Assembly: GCA_963765105.1 (NCBI GenBank)
Contig: CAVXUW010000002.1
Coordinates: forward strand, 744,001-808,000
Direction: 5' to 3'
Length of the DNA stretch: 64,000 nucleotides
Source: CALMEC01 sp963765105
Lineage (GTDB): Bacteria > Actinomycetota > Thermoleophilia > Miltoncostaeales > Miltoncostaeaceae
Under the pieces are notes generated by a model. That model saw only the letters and a list, made by a program, of their open reading frames with translations, did no database searches and had not been told where the DNA came from. Numbering within the stretch: position 1 is the stretch's first letter; each line of letters opens with the position of its first letter. Of this stretch, positions 41,169 to 50,289 are shown piece after piece. The translations under genes and the position numbers were made by a program.

Positions 41169-41552
41169 GTGTCCAGCCTGACCAGCTCACGGGAAGAGAC
41201 CACGTGTCGCCGCTGCCCGGTGCGATGCGACAAGGTCGTCTTTCCCAGTGGCTGCATCGCTGCCGGGTGCTCACGGCTGTACGCGCACGACGATCACGGG
41301 CGAACCTTCATCGGGTGTCTGGAAGGCATCTTCACCGTTGAGATCGACCTCGCCGCGTTCACGCGACTGGAAGAGGCGCGCCCGGGCTTCGGCGCGCTTC
41401 GTGCCATGCGAGAGCCACTTCCGGTCTGTCAAACCGACGTTGATCACGCGTTTGACCATCGCGCACGTGGCGTCTGCACCAACCCGGACTTTCTCCTGTC
41501 CGCCACGCGCCATCCGCTGCGCGTCAGCACCGAGGCGAACGGTTCCGGCTAG
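41169..41552 (+). CDS. Cysteine-rich hypothetical protein
   Basis: 127 residues. The first third carries CRRCPVRC, then SGCIAAGC, then GC near residue 50: six to seven Cys with close spacing that would bind one or two zinc ions or an Fe-S cluster. Next comes an aromatic strand (LYAHDDHGRTFIGCLEGIFTVEIDL) and a C-terminal part with two more Cys and His residues. No named domain is recognised. The gene has a leaderless start and shares its stop bases (CTAG) with the convergent neighbour. Confidence 0.65.
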   Translation: MSSLTSSREETTCRRCPVRCDKVVFPSGCIAAGCSRLYAHDDHGRTFIGCLEGIFTVEIDLAAFTRLEEARPGFGALRAMREPLPVCQTDVDHAFDHRARGVCTNPDFLLSATRHPLRVSTEANGSG

Positions 41553-42715
41553 GGCTGCGCGGTCCGTACGTCGGGCCGTTTGGCCCGTTCTTTGGCCTCA
41601 CCCAGGATGCGCTGCATCATCGGGACGTACACCCGCCAATAGAACGCGGTTTGATCGCCACGGTTCTCCGGGGCCAAGATGGACTTGATCTTGGGCAACC
41701 ACTTGTACCGGTGCGCCTTCGACGTCAACTGCATGTCGACGAAGTCGCCCGCGAAGTAGTAACTGAGCCGCTCGGGACGGTCCCGCCGGATCACCGCCGG
41801 AATGTCGCCCTCGATCGGTAGGCCACGTGCGGTGCGTTTGCCACGCTCGGTGAGGGTCACCCGGTAGTTGGCCAGAACCTCGGCTCCGGGCTTTGCCTCG
41901 ACGATGTCGAACCAGTTGTCCCAGGTGTGTGAACGCGCCGTGCCGTAACGATCGGCCGCGTCTGGTGTGAAGTTGATGGTGACCGCGCCGGGAGGGGTGT
42001 CGATGCCCTCAACGAGGACCACGAGCTCGCCACGTTCGCTCACAAAAATGTATCCCGGGCCGCGGAAGTCCCAGCGTCGTCCGGTTTGACGTTTCCAGGT
42101 ACGCGGAATCCATAAGGGGAGGTCGACGGTCAGGTCGAGGAAGGTGAAGTATCGTCCGATCCAGCCGGTCCATCGCACGCCGAATGCCTCTTCGAGCGCC
42201 AAACGCGCCTCACGAGAGGTCGGGGACGCAAGGCTGTTGAACTCGCCCACCAGCACGCCGCCAGGACGAACGCTCCGGGTGAGCGCTGTTGCCTCGTCCA
42301 ACGAGAGGCCACCGTAGACGAGGTCCGACTTGACCCCCAGGCTGCGGGGCCCGATATCGTCCTCGTAGACTCCGTAGACATCGGCAATGTAGGCGAAGTC
42401 GGTGGGTGTCGTGGGGATGGGGACATTCCGCACGCTGCCCCCGGATCCATGTTGGCGTCCGGCGTAGCTTCGCGTCACGTCCAGGGGCTCGCCGGTCGAA
42501 CGCTGCCTGATCTTTTCGTGCTGAAGCAGCCACGTCAGACCGACATGCTCACGATAGTTTGGCGTGGCAACGGTCTTATCGACGATGAGGACGTCCAAGT
42601 CCGTGCTGGGCTGGACACGCCACCACACCCACGGCGTGAGCGCAAGCACCGCCAACAGCAGCACGACCGTGCACCCGATGAAGAGTCCTTTGTGCTTGCG
42701 AAGACGTGCGCGCAT
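41549..42715 (-). CDS. Membrane-anchored protein of unknown function
   Basis: 388 residues from ATG 42715; GTG 42721 or ATG 42766 are alternatives. One N-terminal membrane segment (about 9-29) is preceded by basic residues, so the bulk faces outside. The extracellular part starts with DLDVLIVDKTVATPNYREHVGLTWLLQHEKI, a pattern I know from a widespread uncharacterised family in which the segment looks like a Rossmann-type or glutamine-amidotransferase-like core. No signal cleavage site or catalytic triad is apparent. Divergent from the M29 peptidase gene. Confidence 0.65.
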   Translation of the reverse strand: MRARLRKHKGLFIGCTVVLLLAVLALTPWVWWRVQPSTDLDVLIVDKTVATPNYREHVGLTWLLQHEKIRQRSTGEPLDVTRSYAGRQHGSGGSVRNVPIPTTPTDFAYIADVYGVYEDDIGPRSLGVKSDLVYGGLSLDEATALTRSVRPGGVLVGEFNSLASPTSREARLALEEAFGVRWTGWIGRYFTFLDLTVDLPLWIPRTWKRQTGRRWDFRGPGYIFVSERGELVVLVEGIDTPPGAVTINFTPDAADRYGTARSHTWDNWFDIVEAKPGAEVLANYRVTLTERGKRTARGLPIEGDIPAVIRRDRPERLSYYFAGDFVDMQLTSKAHRYKWLPKIKSILAPENRGDQTAFYWRVYVPMMQRILGEAKERAKRPDVRTAQP

Positions 42716-42810
42716 CGTCACGTCTATCGGCGCGCCGCGGCTGCGAGTCAACCCCGTACGTCGCATTCATCACAAACATCGCTCAGTGGCGATCAGTAGC
42801 CTGTAGCGAC

Positions 42811-44046
42811 GTGAGTTCTTCCCCCTCGTCAGTCGCCATGGAGCCCGACTCTCTGCATCGCTACGCGGCGGCTGTTGTGGCAACCTGCCTGGACCTTCGC
42901 GTCGGCGAGACGCTATTGATCGATTGTGAGCCGGCCCATCGTGAGTTGGCGGTCGCGATGGCCGAGGTGGCGTATGCAGCGGGAGCCGAGCTCGTCGACA
43001 TCATCTATCTCGATCGTCACGTCCAACGCGCGCGCGTCGCGCTTGGGCCGGATGACGCGCTGGGACGGACCGGCCCGTGGTTGCGCGGACGCCTGCGGGC
43101 GGCACTTGACCCACGAGTGGCGCTCGTGCGGATTGTGGGTGATGAGGCCCCGGGCATTCTCGCCGGACTTGATCCCGCTCGAGCGTCGATCGACTTTCAA
43201 CGTCGCTCCCGGACGGGACGGTGGTTCACGAAGGCGGTGCTCGAAGGCCGAGTGCGATGGTGCGTTGTTGCCTGGCCCACAACTGCCTGGGCGAAGGCGG
43301 TCTATCCGGAACTCCGTCCACGTCAGGCGCTACGGCAACTGGGCGACGATCTGTTGTCGTTCTGTCGTCAAGGGCCTACCGACCCCGTCGATGCCTGGAC
43401 GACGCACGCGCGAGGTTTGAGTCGCCGCGCCAATGCACTCACTCGGCGTCGCCTCCAGCGGCTCGAGTTCCGGGGCCCCGGCACGGAGCTTGATGTTGTC
43501 CTCACCCCAGACTGCCGCTGGCTCGCCGGGGTGGACACCACCGCTCATGGCCGCACGATCTACCCCAACTTCCCGACGGAGGAAGTGTTCACCAGCCCCG
43601 ACCCGCGGGGGACGACCGGAACGTTTCGTTGCACGACCCCGCTGTCGTTCAGCGGTCGTGTGATCGAAGAGATCACTGGTGCGTTTCATCGGGGACGCCT
43701 CACGCATATCGCGGCGAAAAGCCGCACCGATACCGAGCTGCTCACGGCAAGCCTCGCAACCGATCGCGGCGCCGGTCGCCTTGGTGAGGTTGCCCTTGTC
43801 GACAAAAACTCGCGCATCGGTCAGTCCGGGCGGGTCTACGGGGACACTCTGCTGGACGAAAATGCCGCCGCACACATGGCCTTCGGCGATGGTTTTGGTG
43901 AGAGTCGAACGAATGGCGGTCCCATCAACCGCTCGGCGATTCACCTGGACGTGATGATCGGATCCGAAACGGTCGAGGTCACCGGGATTGGGGCACGCGG
44001 GCGACGTGTGCCGCTTATCGTTGACGGGGAGTGGCGTCTGTCCTAG
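42811..44046 (+). CDS. M29-family metallo-aminopeptidase
   Basis: 411 residues from GTG 42811, which follows a TAGCCT box (42797-42802) by 8 nt; ATG 42838 (402 residues) is the alternative that matches the family N-terminus better. Thermophilic aminopeptidase (AmpS/AmpT) features are present: NFPTEEVFTSPD near 255 with a metal-binding Glu, GEVALVD near 328, LLDENAAAHMAFGDGF near 350 and HLDVMIG near 380. Two metal ions, often Co or Zn, lie between these motifs. It is probably cytoplasmic and trims peptides. It overlaps the convergent HExxH gene by 32 bp. Confidence 0.85.
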   Translation: MSSSPSSVAMEPDSLHRYAAAVVATCLDLRVGETLLIDCEPAHRELAVAMAEVAYAAGAELVDIIYLDRHVQRARVALGPDDALGRTGPWLRGRLRAALDPRVALVRIVGDEAPGILAGLDPARASIDFQRRSRTGRWFTKAVLEGRVRWCVVAWPTTAWAKAVYPELRPRQALRQLGDDLLSFCRQGPTDPVDAWTTHARGLSRRANALTRRRLQRLEFRGPGTELDVVLTPDCRWLAGVDTTAHGRTIYPNFPTEEVFTSPDPRGTTGTFRCTTPLSFSGRVIEEITGAFHRGRLTHIAAKSRTDTELLTASLATDRGAGRLGEVALVDKNSRIGQSGRVYGDTLLDENAAAHMAFGDGFGESRTNGGPINRSAIHLDVMIGSETVEVTGIGARGRRVPLIVDGEWRLS

Positions 44047-44377
44047 ACGCCGCGTCACGGGCTTCTCGCTCGAACGGGTTGTTGCGGTAGCCGCGAATCA
44101 GATACGACAGGGGCATCCACATCGGGTGATGTTGCATCTGCCACACATGGCACAGCTCATGGACGAGGAGATCACCAGAGCCCTCCGCCGGCCGACGCAA
44201 GTAGATGCGTCGGTGGGTCGCGTAGCCATCGAAGCGACGCAGAAACGGCAAACGAAACATCCCGGGACGTACCCGGATGCGTACACGGTCGATTCGCACC
44301 GGGGTGGGGTAGAGCCTCAGCAGATCGAGGCGGTCCTTCGCGGCGTGGAGTTCAGCCGATGGCGTCGCGGGCGACAC
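44015..44377 (-). CDS. Small HExxH-motif protein (zincin-like)
   Basis: 120 residues with LLVHELCHVWQMQHH near 70-84, a zinc-binding HExxH motif followed by a third His, within a small basic protein. RPGMFRLPFLRRFDGYATHRRIYLR before it forms the strand expected next to a zincin helix. No signal peptide. It resembles short DUF4157/SprT-like zincins rather than a full protease. It overlaps the downstream end of the M32 gene by 26 bp and faces the M29 gene. Confidence 0.65.
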   Translation of the reverse strand: MSPATPSAELHAAKDRLDLLRLYPTPVRIDRVRIRVRPGMFRLPFLRRFDGYATHRRIYLRRPAEGSGDLLVHELCHVWQMQHHPMWMPLSYLIRGYRNNPFEREARDAASRTDATPRQR

Positions 44378-45887
44378 GGTCGATTCGATCGAAATACGGC
44401 TCGGTGCGAAACGGTTCGCCGGTGGCGCGTTCCATCAACTCACGGGTGGGGTAGCGGCTCCCATGTCGGTGGATGTTCTCCCGCATGAAACTCAGAGGAA
44501 TGTCGAACGCTCCGCGATTGATGATGTCGTCGAGCGGCCCGTGTTCGCGTTCGAGTGCCGCTCCGAGCTGCGCGGCATAGATGTTGCCGAGCGTGTACGT
44601 GGGGAAGTAGCCGATCATGCCCCATGCCCAGTGGATGTCTTGCAAACACCCCTCGGCGTCGTTTGCCGGGGTAACTCCCAAAAGCTCGTTCATGCCGTCG
44701 CTCCACGCGGCGGGGAGATCGTTGACCGCAAGCTCACCGCGGACGAGTTGCAGCTCCAACCGAAAACGCAAGGCCACATGCAGGTCGTATGTGACCTCGT
44801 CGGCCTCGACACGACACCACTGACGCACCGACTGGCTCACCACGCGATGGAATGCGTCGGCGCCGAAGCCGTTGACGGCGTCGGGGAAGTGCTGACGCAC
44901 CAGAGGGAGCAGGTATCTCCAAAAAGCCGGGTGTCGGCCAATGTGGTTCTCGAAGAACCGTGACTGTGACTCTTCGGCCCCCAAAGAGGGTGATCCATAG
45001 AGCAGCGTACGGTCGTACTCTGTCGGATGGCCTTGGGCGTACATCCCGTGGCCGGCCTCGTGCAGCGTGACCAGAACATTGCTGGTGGGGTCGCCCGCGG
45101 TGAGGCGCGTCGTGAACCGCACATCTCCGGAATGGGGCGAGTCGGTAAAGGGATGAGCCGAGATCGTGATCATCCCGGCGTCCAAGTCGAAACCAATGAG
45201 GCGGGCAACGTCTTTCGCGAGGCGAAGTTGCGGGGCATCGGGCCATGCGCGATCGGCGAACGGGTTTGCGAGCGGAACATCGGGGACATCCCGGGTGAGG
45301 GGACTGAGCCGTCGAACCAAACCGGCAAAAAGCGGCTCGAGCTCGGCGGCGGTGAAGCCGGGCTCGTATTCGTCGAGCAGCCCGTCATAGGCCTCGTTGC
45401 CAATTCCCAGCGCGTCGCCGATCCGCCGGCTCACCTGGAGCACCGCATCGAGTGTCGGGGCAAAGGCGGCGAAGTCCGATTGCGGGCGCGCGACCAGCCA
45501 GGTGGTCACGGCGGTGGAGACGGCTTCAGACTGTTCTCGCACGAGCGTCTCGGACAGTCGCTCGGCACGCGAGCGCTCCCGTCGTGCAAGGCGGAACGTG
45601 GCCTCCTCGGCCAGCGTGGCCTCGCCAGTTGCTTCGATCTCGGCGATGTCATCGTCGATGCCCGCGCGAAGGACTTCGCGGTGTCGCAGAGCGTGCAGAG
45701 TGGCAACCTGGCGTCCTCGGGCGGCCGCGCCACGGGACGGCATGATCGTTTCCCGATCCCAGTCGAGCAGACGGATCGCACCATCGAGATCGTTGAGGGT
45801 TGCCATCCAGGCAAAGAACCGCCGACGTGCGGGACTCTGCGAAGGGGTTGCCCGTGCGGGGGAGTGGCGTGTCACTTCAGAAGGCAT
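44352..45887 (-). CDS. Carboxypeptidase Taq (M32)
   Basis: 511 residues of the M32 metallo-carboxypeptidase family, which releases C-terminal residues from peptides. The zinc site HEAGHGMYAQG is near 277-287, with the third ligand Glu in a helix further on (GAEESQSRFFENHIGR near 311). DWDRETIMP near 43 is a family landmark. It is fully helical and cytoplasmic, without signal peptide. The family is common in thermophiles and actinobacteria. Confidence 0.93.
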   Translation of the reverse strand: MPSEVTRHSPARATPSQSPARRRFFAWMATLNDLDGAIRLLDWDRETIMPSRGAAARGRQVATLHALRHREVLRAGIDDDIAEIEATGEATLAEEATFRLARRERSRAERLSETLVREQSEAVSTAVTTWLVARPQSDFAAFAPTLDAVLQVSRRIGDALGIGNEAYDGLLDEYEPGFTAAELEPLFAGLVRRLSPLTRDVPDVPLANPFADRAWPDAPQLRLAKDVARLIGFDLDAGMITISAHPFTDSPHSGDVRFTTRLTAGDPTSNVLVTLHEAGHGMYAQGHPTEYDRTLLYGSPSLGAEESQSRFFENHIGRHPAFWRYLLPLVRQHFPDAVNGFGADAFHRVVSQSVRQWCRVEADEVTYDLHVALRFRLELQLVRGELAVNDLPAAWSDGMNELLGVTPANDAEGCLQDIHWAWGMIGYFPTYTLGNIYAAQLGAALEREHGPLDDIINRGAFDIPLSFMRENIHRHGSRYPTRELMERATGEPFRTEPYFDRIDRVARDAIG

Positions 45888-45945
45888 TCGGCATTTCGTC
45901 GAGGATTATTCATGCTGCCCACGAGAACTCACAGGAGGATGACAG

Positions 45946-45972
45946 TTGACAGACGTTTTCCGGTGCTAATGT
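45946..45972 (+). promoter_or_regulatory. Promoter of the stress-type gene, leaderless
   Basis: TTGACA at 45946-45951 and the extended -10 TGCTAATGT (-10 TAATGT at 45967-45972) are 15 nt apart. Six nt later comes ATG 45979, so the mRNA should start at the start codon. The perfect -35 and TGN extension make this one of the strongest promoters seen here. Confidence 0.68.
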
Positions 45973-45978
45973 CACGAT

Positions 45979-46743
45979 ATGAACACCACCAAGCGTATCT
46001 TGGTCATCGCGAATGAGACGTGTGCCGGGGGTGCGGTGGGCGATGAGATCCGTTACCGGTCCGGAAACGCGGCCCAAGTACATGTGGTCGCCCCGGCTCT
46101 CTCGCGCAGTCGGGTGGGGCATTTCCTCTCGTCGTCAGTTCAGGAGGCGCGCGACGAGGCGGAGCTCCGCTTGCAGTCGTCGATTGAGGCATTGCGCGCC
46201 GCGGGCCTTGAAGCCACGGGCGAGCTGGGTGATAGCGATCCGTTGCAGGCCCTCGATGACGGGTACCGCACGTTTGCCCCCGATGAGATTGTGATCTCCA
46301 CTCATCCGCCGGCACGCTCGCATTGGCTGGAGAAGAAGGTCGTTGCCCAGGCACGTGAGCGGTACCCGGTGCCCGTTACCCATGTGGTGGTCGATCTCGT
46401 TCATGAGGCAGCGCTGACCCACGACGATCCGCGGCCCACGGCGCCCAAGGCCATCCGGACGCTCACGCTGTACCGAGCGTCCGACTATTCGGAGGCCCTT
46501 GAGGCTCAGACATCCGGTTTCCGCAACGCGCCCGGAGTTGTGGGTGACCAAGCGGGGCTGCTCTTCACCAATACGATCCCGACCGGCGAGGAGGATCCGA
46601 CCATCTTCGTCGTCGAGATTCCGGAGACCCTGATCGCGGCGTACGAGCTGCCAGCCGACGGGTCCACCCGCAGGTTCGCTCTGCCGGCCGAGCTGGTCAA
46701 CCGTCACTCACCCCGCGCCCTCGCAACCGACTGGGCCGAGTAA
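45979..46743 (+). CDS. Universal-stress-like protein
   Basis: 254 residues. The N-terminal half reads like a USP fold: KRILVIANETCAGG, VHVVAPALSRSRVGHFLSSS, then ALDDGYRTFAPDEIVISTHPPARSHWLEKKVVAQAR, with a Rossmann-like alternation of strands and helices. The typical ATP-binding GxxGxxxxGS(V/T) motif is not present. The C-terminal 100 residues are unfamiliar. A strong leaderless promoter suggests high or stress-induced expression. Confidence 0.68.
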   Translation: MNTTKRILVIANETCAGGAVGDEIRYRSGNAAQVHVVAPALSRSRVGHFLSSSVQEARDEAELRLQSSIEALRAAGLEATGELGDSDPLQALDDGYRTFAPDEIVISTHPPARSHWLEKKVVAQARERYPVPVTHVVVDLVHEAALTHDDPRPTAPKAIRTLTLYRASDYSEALEAQTSGFRNAPGVVGDQAGLLFTNTIPTGEEDPTIFVVEIPETLIAAYELPADGSTRRFALPAELVNRHSPRALATDWAE

Positions 46744-46795
46744 CAGCGGGACGTTGACGGGTGGGCTTGTCATCGTTCATACGTGAGAACGCGAG

Positions 46796-47266
46796 CTATT
46801 CCGCCAGGTCGCACACGTGAGCGCCGATAGCGGCAATCAGAGCGGCGGGGGAGATGGGGAAGACGGTGTCCGGTGTCCCCGCGGCCGCCCACACCACGTC
46901 GTGGGTAAGGAGGTCCTGGTCGCAGTAGACCGGCAGGCGGGTTTCATGACCCAGCGGGGGGATGCCCCCGATCGCGTAACCGGTCGCGGCACGTACGGCG
47001 TTGGCATCGGCCCGCGTGATTGCCGCCCCCGTTTGGCCGGCGAGCTTGTCGGTGTCCAATCGATTTGCCCCCGAGACGAGCGCCATCACCGGGGTGCCAT
47101 CGGACAGGAACACCAACGACTTCACGATCTGGCCGACCGTGGCCCCGACGGCCTCGGCTGCGCCCCCGGCCGTTCGGGCCGTCTCCGCAACAGTGACGAC
47201 CCGGGTGTCGAGCCCGGCGACCTTTAGCGCGCCGATCACACGTTGGGTTGCGGCCTTGAACGTCAC
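46796..47266 (-). CDS. YbaK/ProX-type aminoacyl-tRNA deacylase
   Basis: 156 residues of the YbaK/EbsC family, which hydrolyse mischarged Cys-tRNA-Pro or Ala-tRNA-Pro. VGQIVKSLVFLSDGTPVMALVSGANRLD near 44-71 carries the substrate Lys and the GANRLD-like strand; GYAIGGIPPLGHETRLPVYCDQDLL near 96-120 holds the GxxPPxG motif. GTG 47266 follows a TATCCT box by 6 nt on the minus strand. It lies after the proline catabolic genes, a possible thematic link. Confidence 0.9.
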   Translation of the reverse strand: MTFKAATQRVIGALKVAGLDTRVVTVAETARTAGGAAEAVGATVGQIVKSLVFLSDGTPVMALVSGANRLDTDKLAGQTGAAITRADANAVRAATGYAIGGIPPLGHETRLPVYCDQDLLTHDVVWAAAGTPDTVFPISPAALIAAIGAHVCDLAE

Positions 47267-47272
47267 CGCGAC

Positions 47273-47278
47273 AGGATA
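47273..47278 (-). promoter_or_regulatory. -10 box for the YbaK gene, leaderless
   Basis: Minus-strand TATCCT, 6 nt, GTG 47266. It lies between the YbaK start and the P5CDH stop, so the YbaK gene can be transcribed independently of the proline operon. Confidence 0.5.
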
Positions 47279-47283
47279 CGTCG

Positions 47284-48846
47284 CTATTCGACGACGAGCC
47301 CGTGTCGCATCGTGTTCTCGGTAATCACCTGGGGCTCGACGAACTGAAGTACGTAGTCCGGGCCACCCACTTTGGCCCCGATACCTGAGCGTCGGTTACC
47401 GCCGAACGGCTGGCGCGCGACGATAGCTCCAGTGATCGATCGGTTGATGTAGAGATTCCCCACGGGTGAGCGGGCGACCACGGCATCGACGGTGCGTGGG
47501 TTTCGGGTATGGATACCGCCGGTCAGCGCGTATCGCGATGCCTCAACCATGTCCAGGGCGTGATCGACGCTGGGCACCGCCTCCAGAGTGAGGACGGGGC
47601 CGAAGAGCTCCTCCTGAATGACCGACGACGACGTCGGGAGGTCGGCGATGATCGTGGGTGGGCAGTACCAGCCCGATGCCGGGATGTTTGCCTGTTGCGC
47701 ACCAATGCGACCCTCTTTGCTCCCGACGGCGATGGCGTCAAGAAGGCGCTGCTGCGCTTCCTGTTCGATGACCGGCGACACATCGATTCCGAAGTCATCG
47801 GCGGGGCCGACGCGAAGCGTCTCGACGGCACCGCGCAGGCGTGTCAGCAGCGCCTCGGCGACGGCCTCGTGTACCAAAAGTCGTGACGCGGCCGAACACT
47901 TCTGGCCGGCGAAGGCGAACGCAGAGCGCAATGCATCGGGCACGACCTGGTCGAGGTCGGCGTCGTAGTCGACGATGATGGCGTTCTTTCCCCCCATCTC
48001 TGCGACGACGCGCTTGACGTGGCGCTGCTCGGGCGGTGTTTCCGCGGCGGCGCGGATGATCCCTAGTCCGACCGGCTCCGACCCGGTAAACGCGATGGTG
48101 TGAACCCCGGGATGTGTCACAAGGGCGGCCCCGGTGTCTCCTTCGCCGGGCAGAAGCTGGATCACCCCGGCGGGGACGCCCCCGCGGCGGAGCGCGTCCA
48201 CCAGGCGGAATCCGGAAAGGGGTGCTTGCTCTGCGGGTTTCAGGATGACGGAATTGCCCACGGCGAGGCCGGTGGCCACGAGCCCGGCCGGGATAGCGAG
48301 CGGAAAGTTCCACGGGCCGATGGCGGCGACGACTCCGCGGGGTCGGTAGTGAAGGCGGTTGCGCTCGCCCGGGAGTTGAAGCAACTCCTTGCCCTCGGCC
48401 AGGGTCAGTGCCTGGCAGACCGCGTATTCGATGTGGTCGATCGCCTCGCAGACGTCGGCATCGGCTTCGATCCAGGGTTTGGCACATTCGCGCACCTGGA
48501 TCGCTGCGAGCGTGTGACGCTCGTTTCGCAGAATCTGCGCGGCGGCGCGAAGCGCTTCGGCACGGTCCTTTGGCGTGCGCCGGGCCCAGGCGCGCTGGTC
48601 ACGTTGGGCGATCTCGACGGCGCGATCGACATCGGCGGCCGTGGCGCGTCCGGAGGTGGCCACGACGCGGTCAGGGCTCGATGGGTCGGTCGAGTCGAGG
48701 CCCTCGGAGGAGCCGGGTGTGTCGCCAATAAGCAGGGGGACACGGTTGGGGAGGGACGCATCGAGTCGTGCCAAGGCTGATGTGAGGACATCGCGGCTCT
48801 CCGCGCGGCGCAGTTCGAGTACCGACTCGTTGACGAAGTTCTTCAC
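47284..48846 (-). CDS. 1-pyrroline-5-carboxylate dehydrogenase
   Basis: 520-residue aldehyde dehydrogenase that oxidises glutamate semialdehyde to glutamate with NAD. The N-terminal RVVATSGRATAADVDRAVEIAQ and GPWNFPLAIPAGLVATGLAVGNSVILKPAEQAP blocks, Glu in VAEMGGKNAII near 264 and the catalytic Cys in FAGQKCSAASR near 298 are clear. It is more like the PutA C-terminal domain than like free-standing P5CDH. It overlaps the ProDH gene by 4 bp, forming a split PutA. Confidence 0.94.
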   Translation of the reverse strand: MKNFVNESVLELRRAESRDVLTSALARLDASLPNRVPLLIGDTPGSSEGLDSTDPSSPDRVVATSGRATAADVDRAVEIAQRDQRAWARRTPKDRAEALRAAAQILRNERHTLAAIQVRECAKPWIEADADVCEAIDHIEYAVCQALTLAEGKELLQLPGERNRLHYRPRGVVAAIGPWNFPLAIPAGLVATGLAVGNSVILKPAEQAPLSGFRLVDALRRGGVPAGVIQLLPGEGDTGAALVTHPGVHTIAFTGSEPVGLGIIRAAAETPPEQRHVKRVVAEMGGKNAIIVDYDADLDQVVPDALRSAFAFAGQKCSAASRLLVHEAVAEALLTRLRGAVETLRVGPADDFGIDVSPVIEQEAQQRLLDAIAVGSKEGRIGAQQANIPASGWYCPPTIIADLPTSSSVIQEELFGPVLTLEAVPSVDHALDMVEASRYALTGGIHTRNPRTVDAVVARSPVGNLYINRSITGAIVARQPFGGNRRSGIGAKVGGPDYVLQFVEPQVITENTMRHGLVVE

Positions 48847-50231
48847 GGAGCCACCAGGAGCTGTTCGATCGGCACGCCGCGGCCGTGCGCGGAGAGGAAG
48901 GACGTGCTGGCCGTGTTTTCGAGCAGGCGCCGCACGAGGTAGGCCATGCCCATCACGATGTCGCCCACCGGGCAGTACACCCGGACGCGCATTTTGTGTT
49001 CGGTCAGGGCATCACGAAGGTCGTCGCCCAGGCCCTGGAGCACCTGGATCTCGATGTCGCGGTCATCACCGCCGCTGATGCGGTTGTAAGCCATCGCATG
49101 CGATACCGACCGCAGGTTGTGAGAGGCAACAGCGAGTCGCACACGTGGTCGGGCGTCGATGAGCTGACGCGTCAGCAGCTCGAAGTTGCGATCACTGTCG
49201 GCCTTCTCTGTGAAAACTGGCACGTTCCATCCTCGTTGTTTCGCCTCGGCCACCTCGTGGTCCCAGTAGGCGCCTTTCACGAGGCGGATGGTCAACGGGT
49301 ATTCGCGTGGATGATTGGCCGACCACTGCAGCACCCGATCGACGATGGCCGGGGATTCACGCAGATAGGCCTGCATCACCACCCCAACGGACGGCCCGGG
49401 TGCGAACTCGGGGTCGGCGAGGATGTCGAGCACCAGCAACATGGTGGTCTCGAGCGTGTCGACCGACTCCATGTCGATGTGCAGGTGCACCCCGGTGTCC
49501 CGCGCGCGACGGAGAAGGGGGATCAGACGTCGTGACGCATCCTCAGCTCCCAGCTCTGGTGCGGCTGGGCGAACCAGAGGAGTCAAAGCGGAGATCTTGA
49601 CGGATACGTTGGCACGCGGGATAACGCCGGCCGCGTCGGCCTCCAACACGGGTCGTGCCGGCCACTTGCCGACACCTCCGCTGAGGGTGTCGATGGCATC
49701 CATGCAGCGCGCTTGGTAGTGATCGGCCTCGTCTTGGGTCACCGTCGCCTCGCCGAGGAGGTCCAGGGACGCACCGGCGCCGTCGTTCCACAAGCTCTTC
49801 AGGTGCTTGAGTGCCGCGCGTGGTGATTCTCCGACGATGAATCTTTGGGCAAGGCGTTTCACCCCCGCACCGGCGATCGCGCCAAGCACCTTTTCGCCGG
49901 CAGAGACCCGGCTCATGATTTCCGGTGTTTTGAGGATGGCGGGTGGATCGTCGACTTCGTCCAAGAGAGCCGTGAGGTGGTCGGCGAGCTCCTGTGTGCT
50001 GCGGCAGGCCGGGGTGGCGTCGACGAAACGAAAAAGGGCGGCCTGCACGTCGGGCCGTTCGGCGACCAGCTGCATGAGCCACTGGTCCGCGGTGCGGGCG
50101 GGATGACGGATAGCGGGTGGGTATGCGGCGGAAAGCGACCGACCGATAGCCACGATTTCTTCCTCTAAGGAGCGCATCGCGCGAGCATACGCGCCCATCG
50201 CGCGCCCCGGGCTTGTGAGCCGTTCGTTCAT
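48843..50231 (-). CDS. Proline dehydrogenase
   Basis: 462 residues. The FAD-dependent beta-alpha barrel oxidises proline to P5C and passes electrons to the membrane quinone pool. NVSVKISALTPL near 209, HIDMESVDT near 254, RLVKGAYWDHEVAEAKQRGW near 318 and the C-terminal MRVRVYCPVGD with YLVRRLLENTASTSF are the PRODH motifs. The N-terminus (about 1-60) varies, and other starts at 50198 or 50180 are possible. ATGA overlap with P5CDH. Confidence 0.94.
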   Translation of the reverse strand: MNERLTSPGRAMGAYARAMRSLEEEIVAIGRSLSAAYPPAIRHPARTADQWLMQLVAERPDVQAALFRFVDATPACRSTQELADHLTALLDEVDDPPAILKTPEIMSRVSAGEKVLGAIAGAGVKRLAQRFIVGESPRAALKHLKSLWNDGAGASLDLLGEATVTQDEADHYQARCMDAIDTLSGGVGKWPARPVLEADAAGVIPRANVSVKISALTPLVRPAAPELGAEDASRRLIPLLRRARDTGVHLHIDMESVDTLETTMLLVLDILADPEFAPGPSVGVVMQAYLRESPAIVDRVLQWSANHPREYPLTIRLVKGAYWDHEVAEAKQRGWNVPVFTEKADSDRNFELLTRQLIDARPRVRLAVASHNLRSVSHAMAYNRISGGDDRDIEIQVLQGLGDDLRDALTEHKMRVRVYCPVGDIVMGMAYLVRRLLENTASTSFLSAHGRGVPIEQLLVAP

Positions 50232-50254
50232 CGGAATTGCATGCGCTCATGGCC

Positions 50255-50260
50255 TATTCT
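50255..50260 (+). promoter_or_regulatory. msrA promoter -10
   Basis: TATTCT at 50255-50260 predicts a start near 50267 and a 23-nt leader with AAGGAG at 50277-50282, seven nt before ATG 50290. No convincing -35. Confidence 0.45.
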
Positions 50261-50289
50261 GTTTGAGTAACACGGCAAGGAGACATCGA

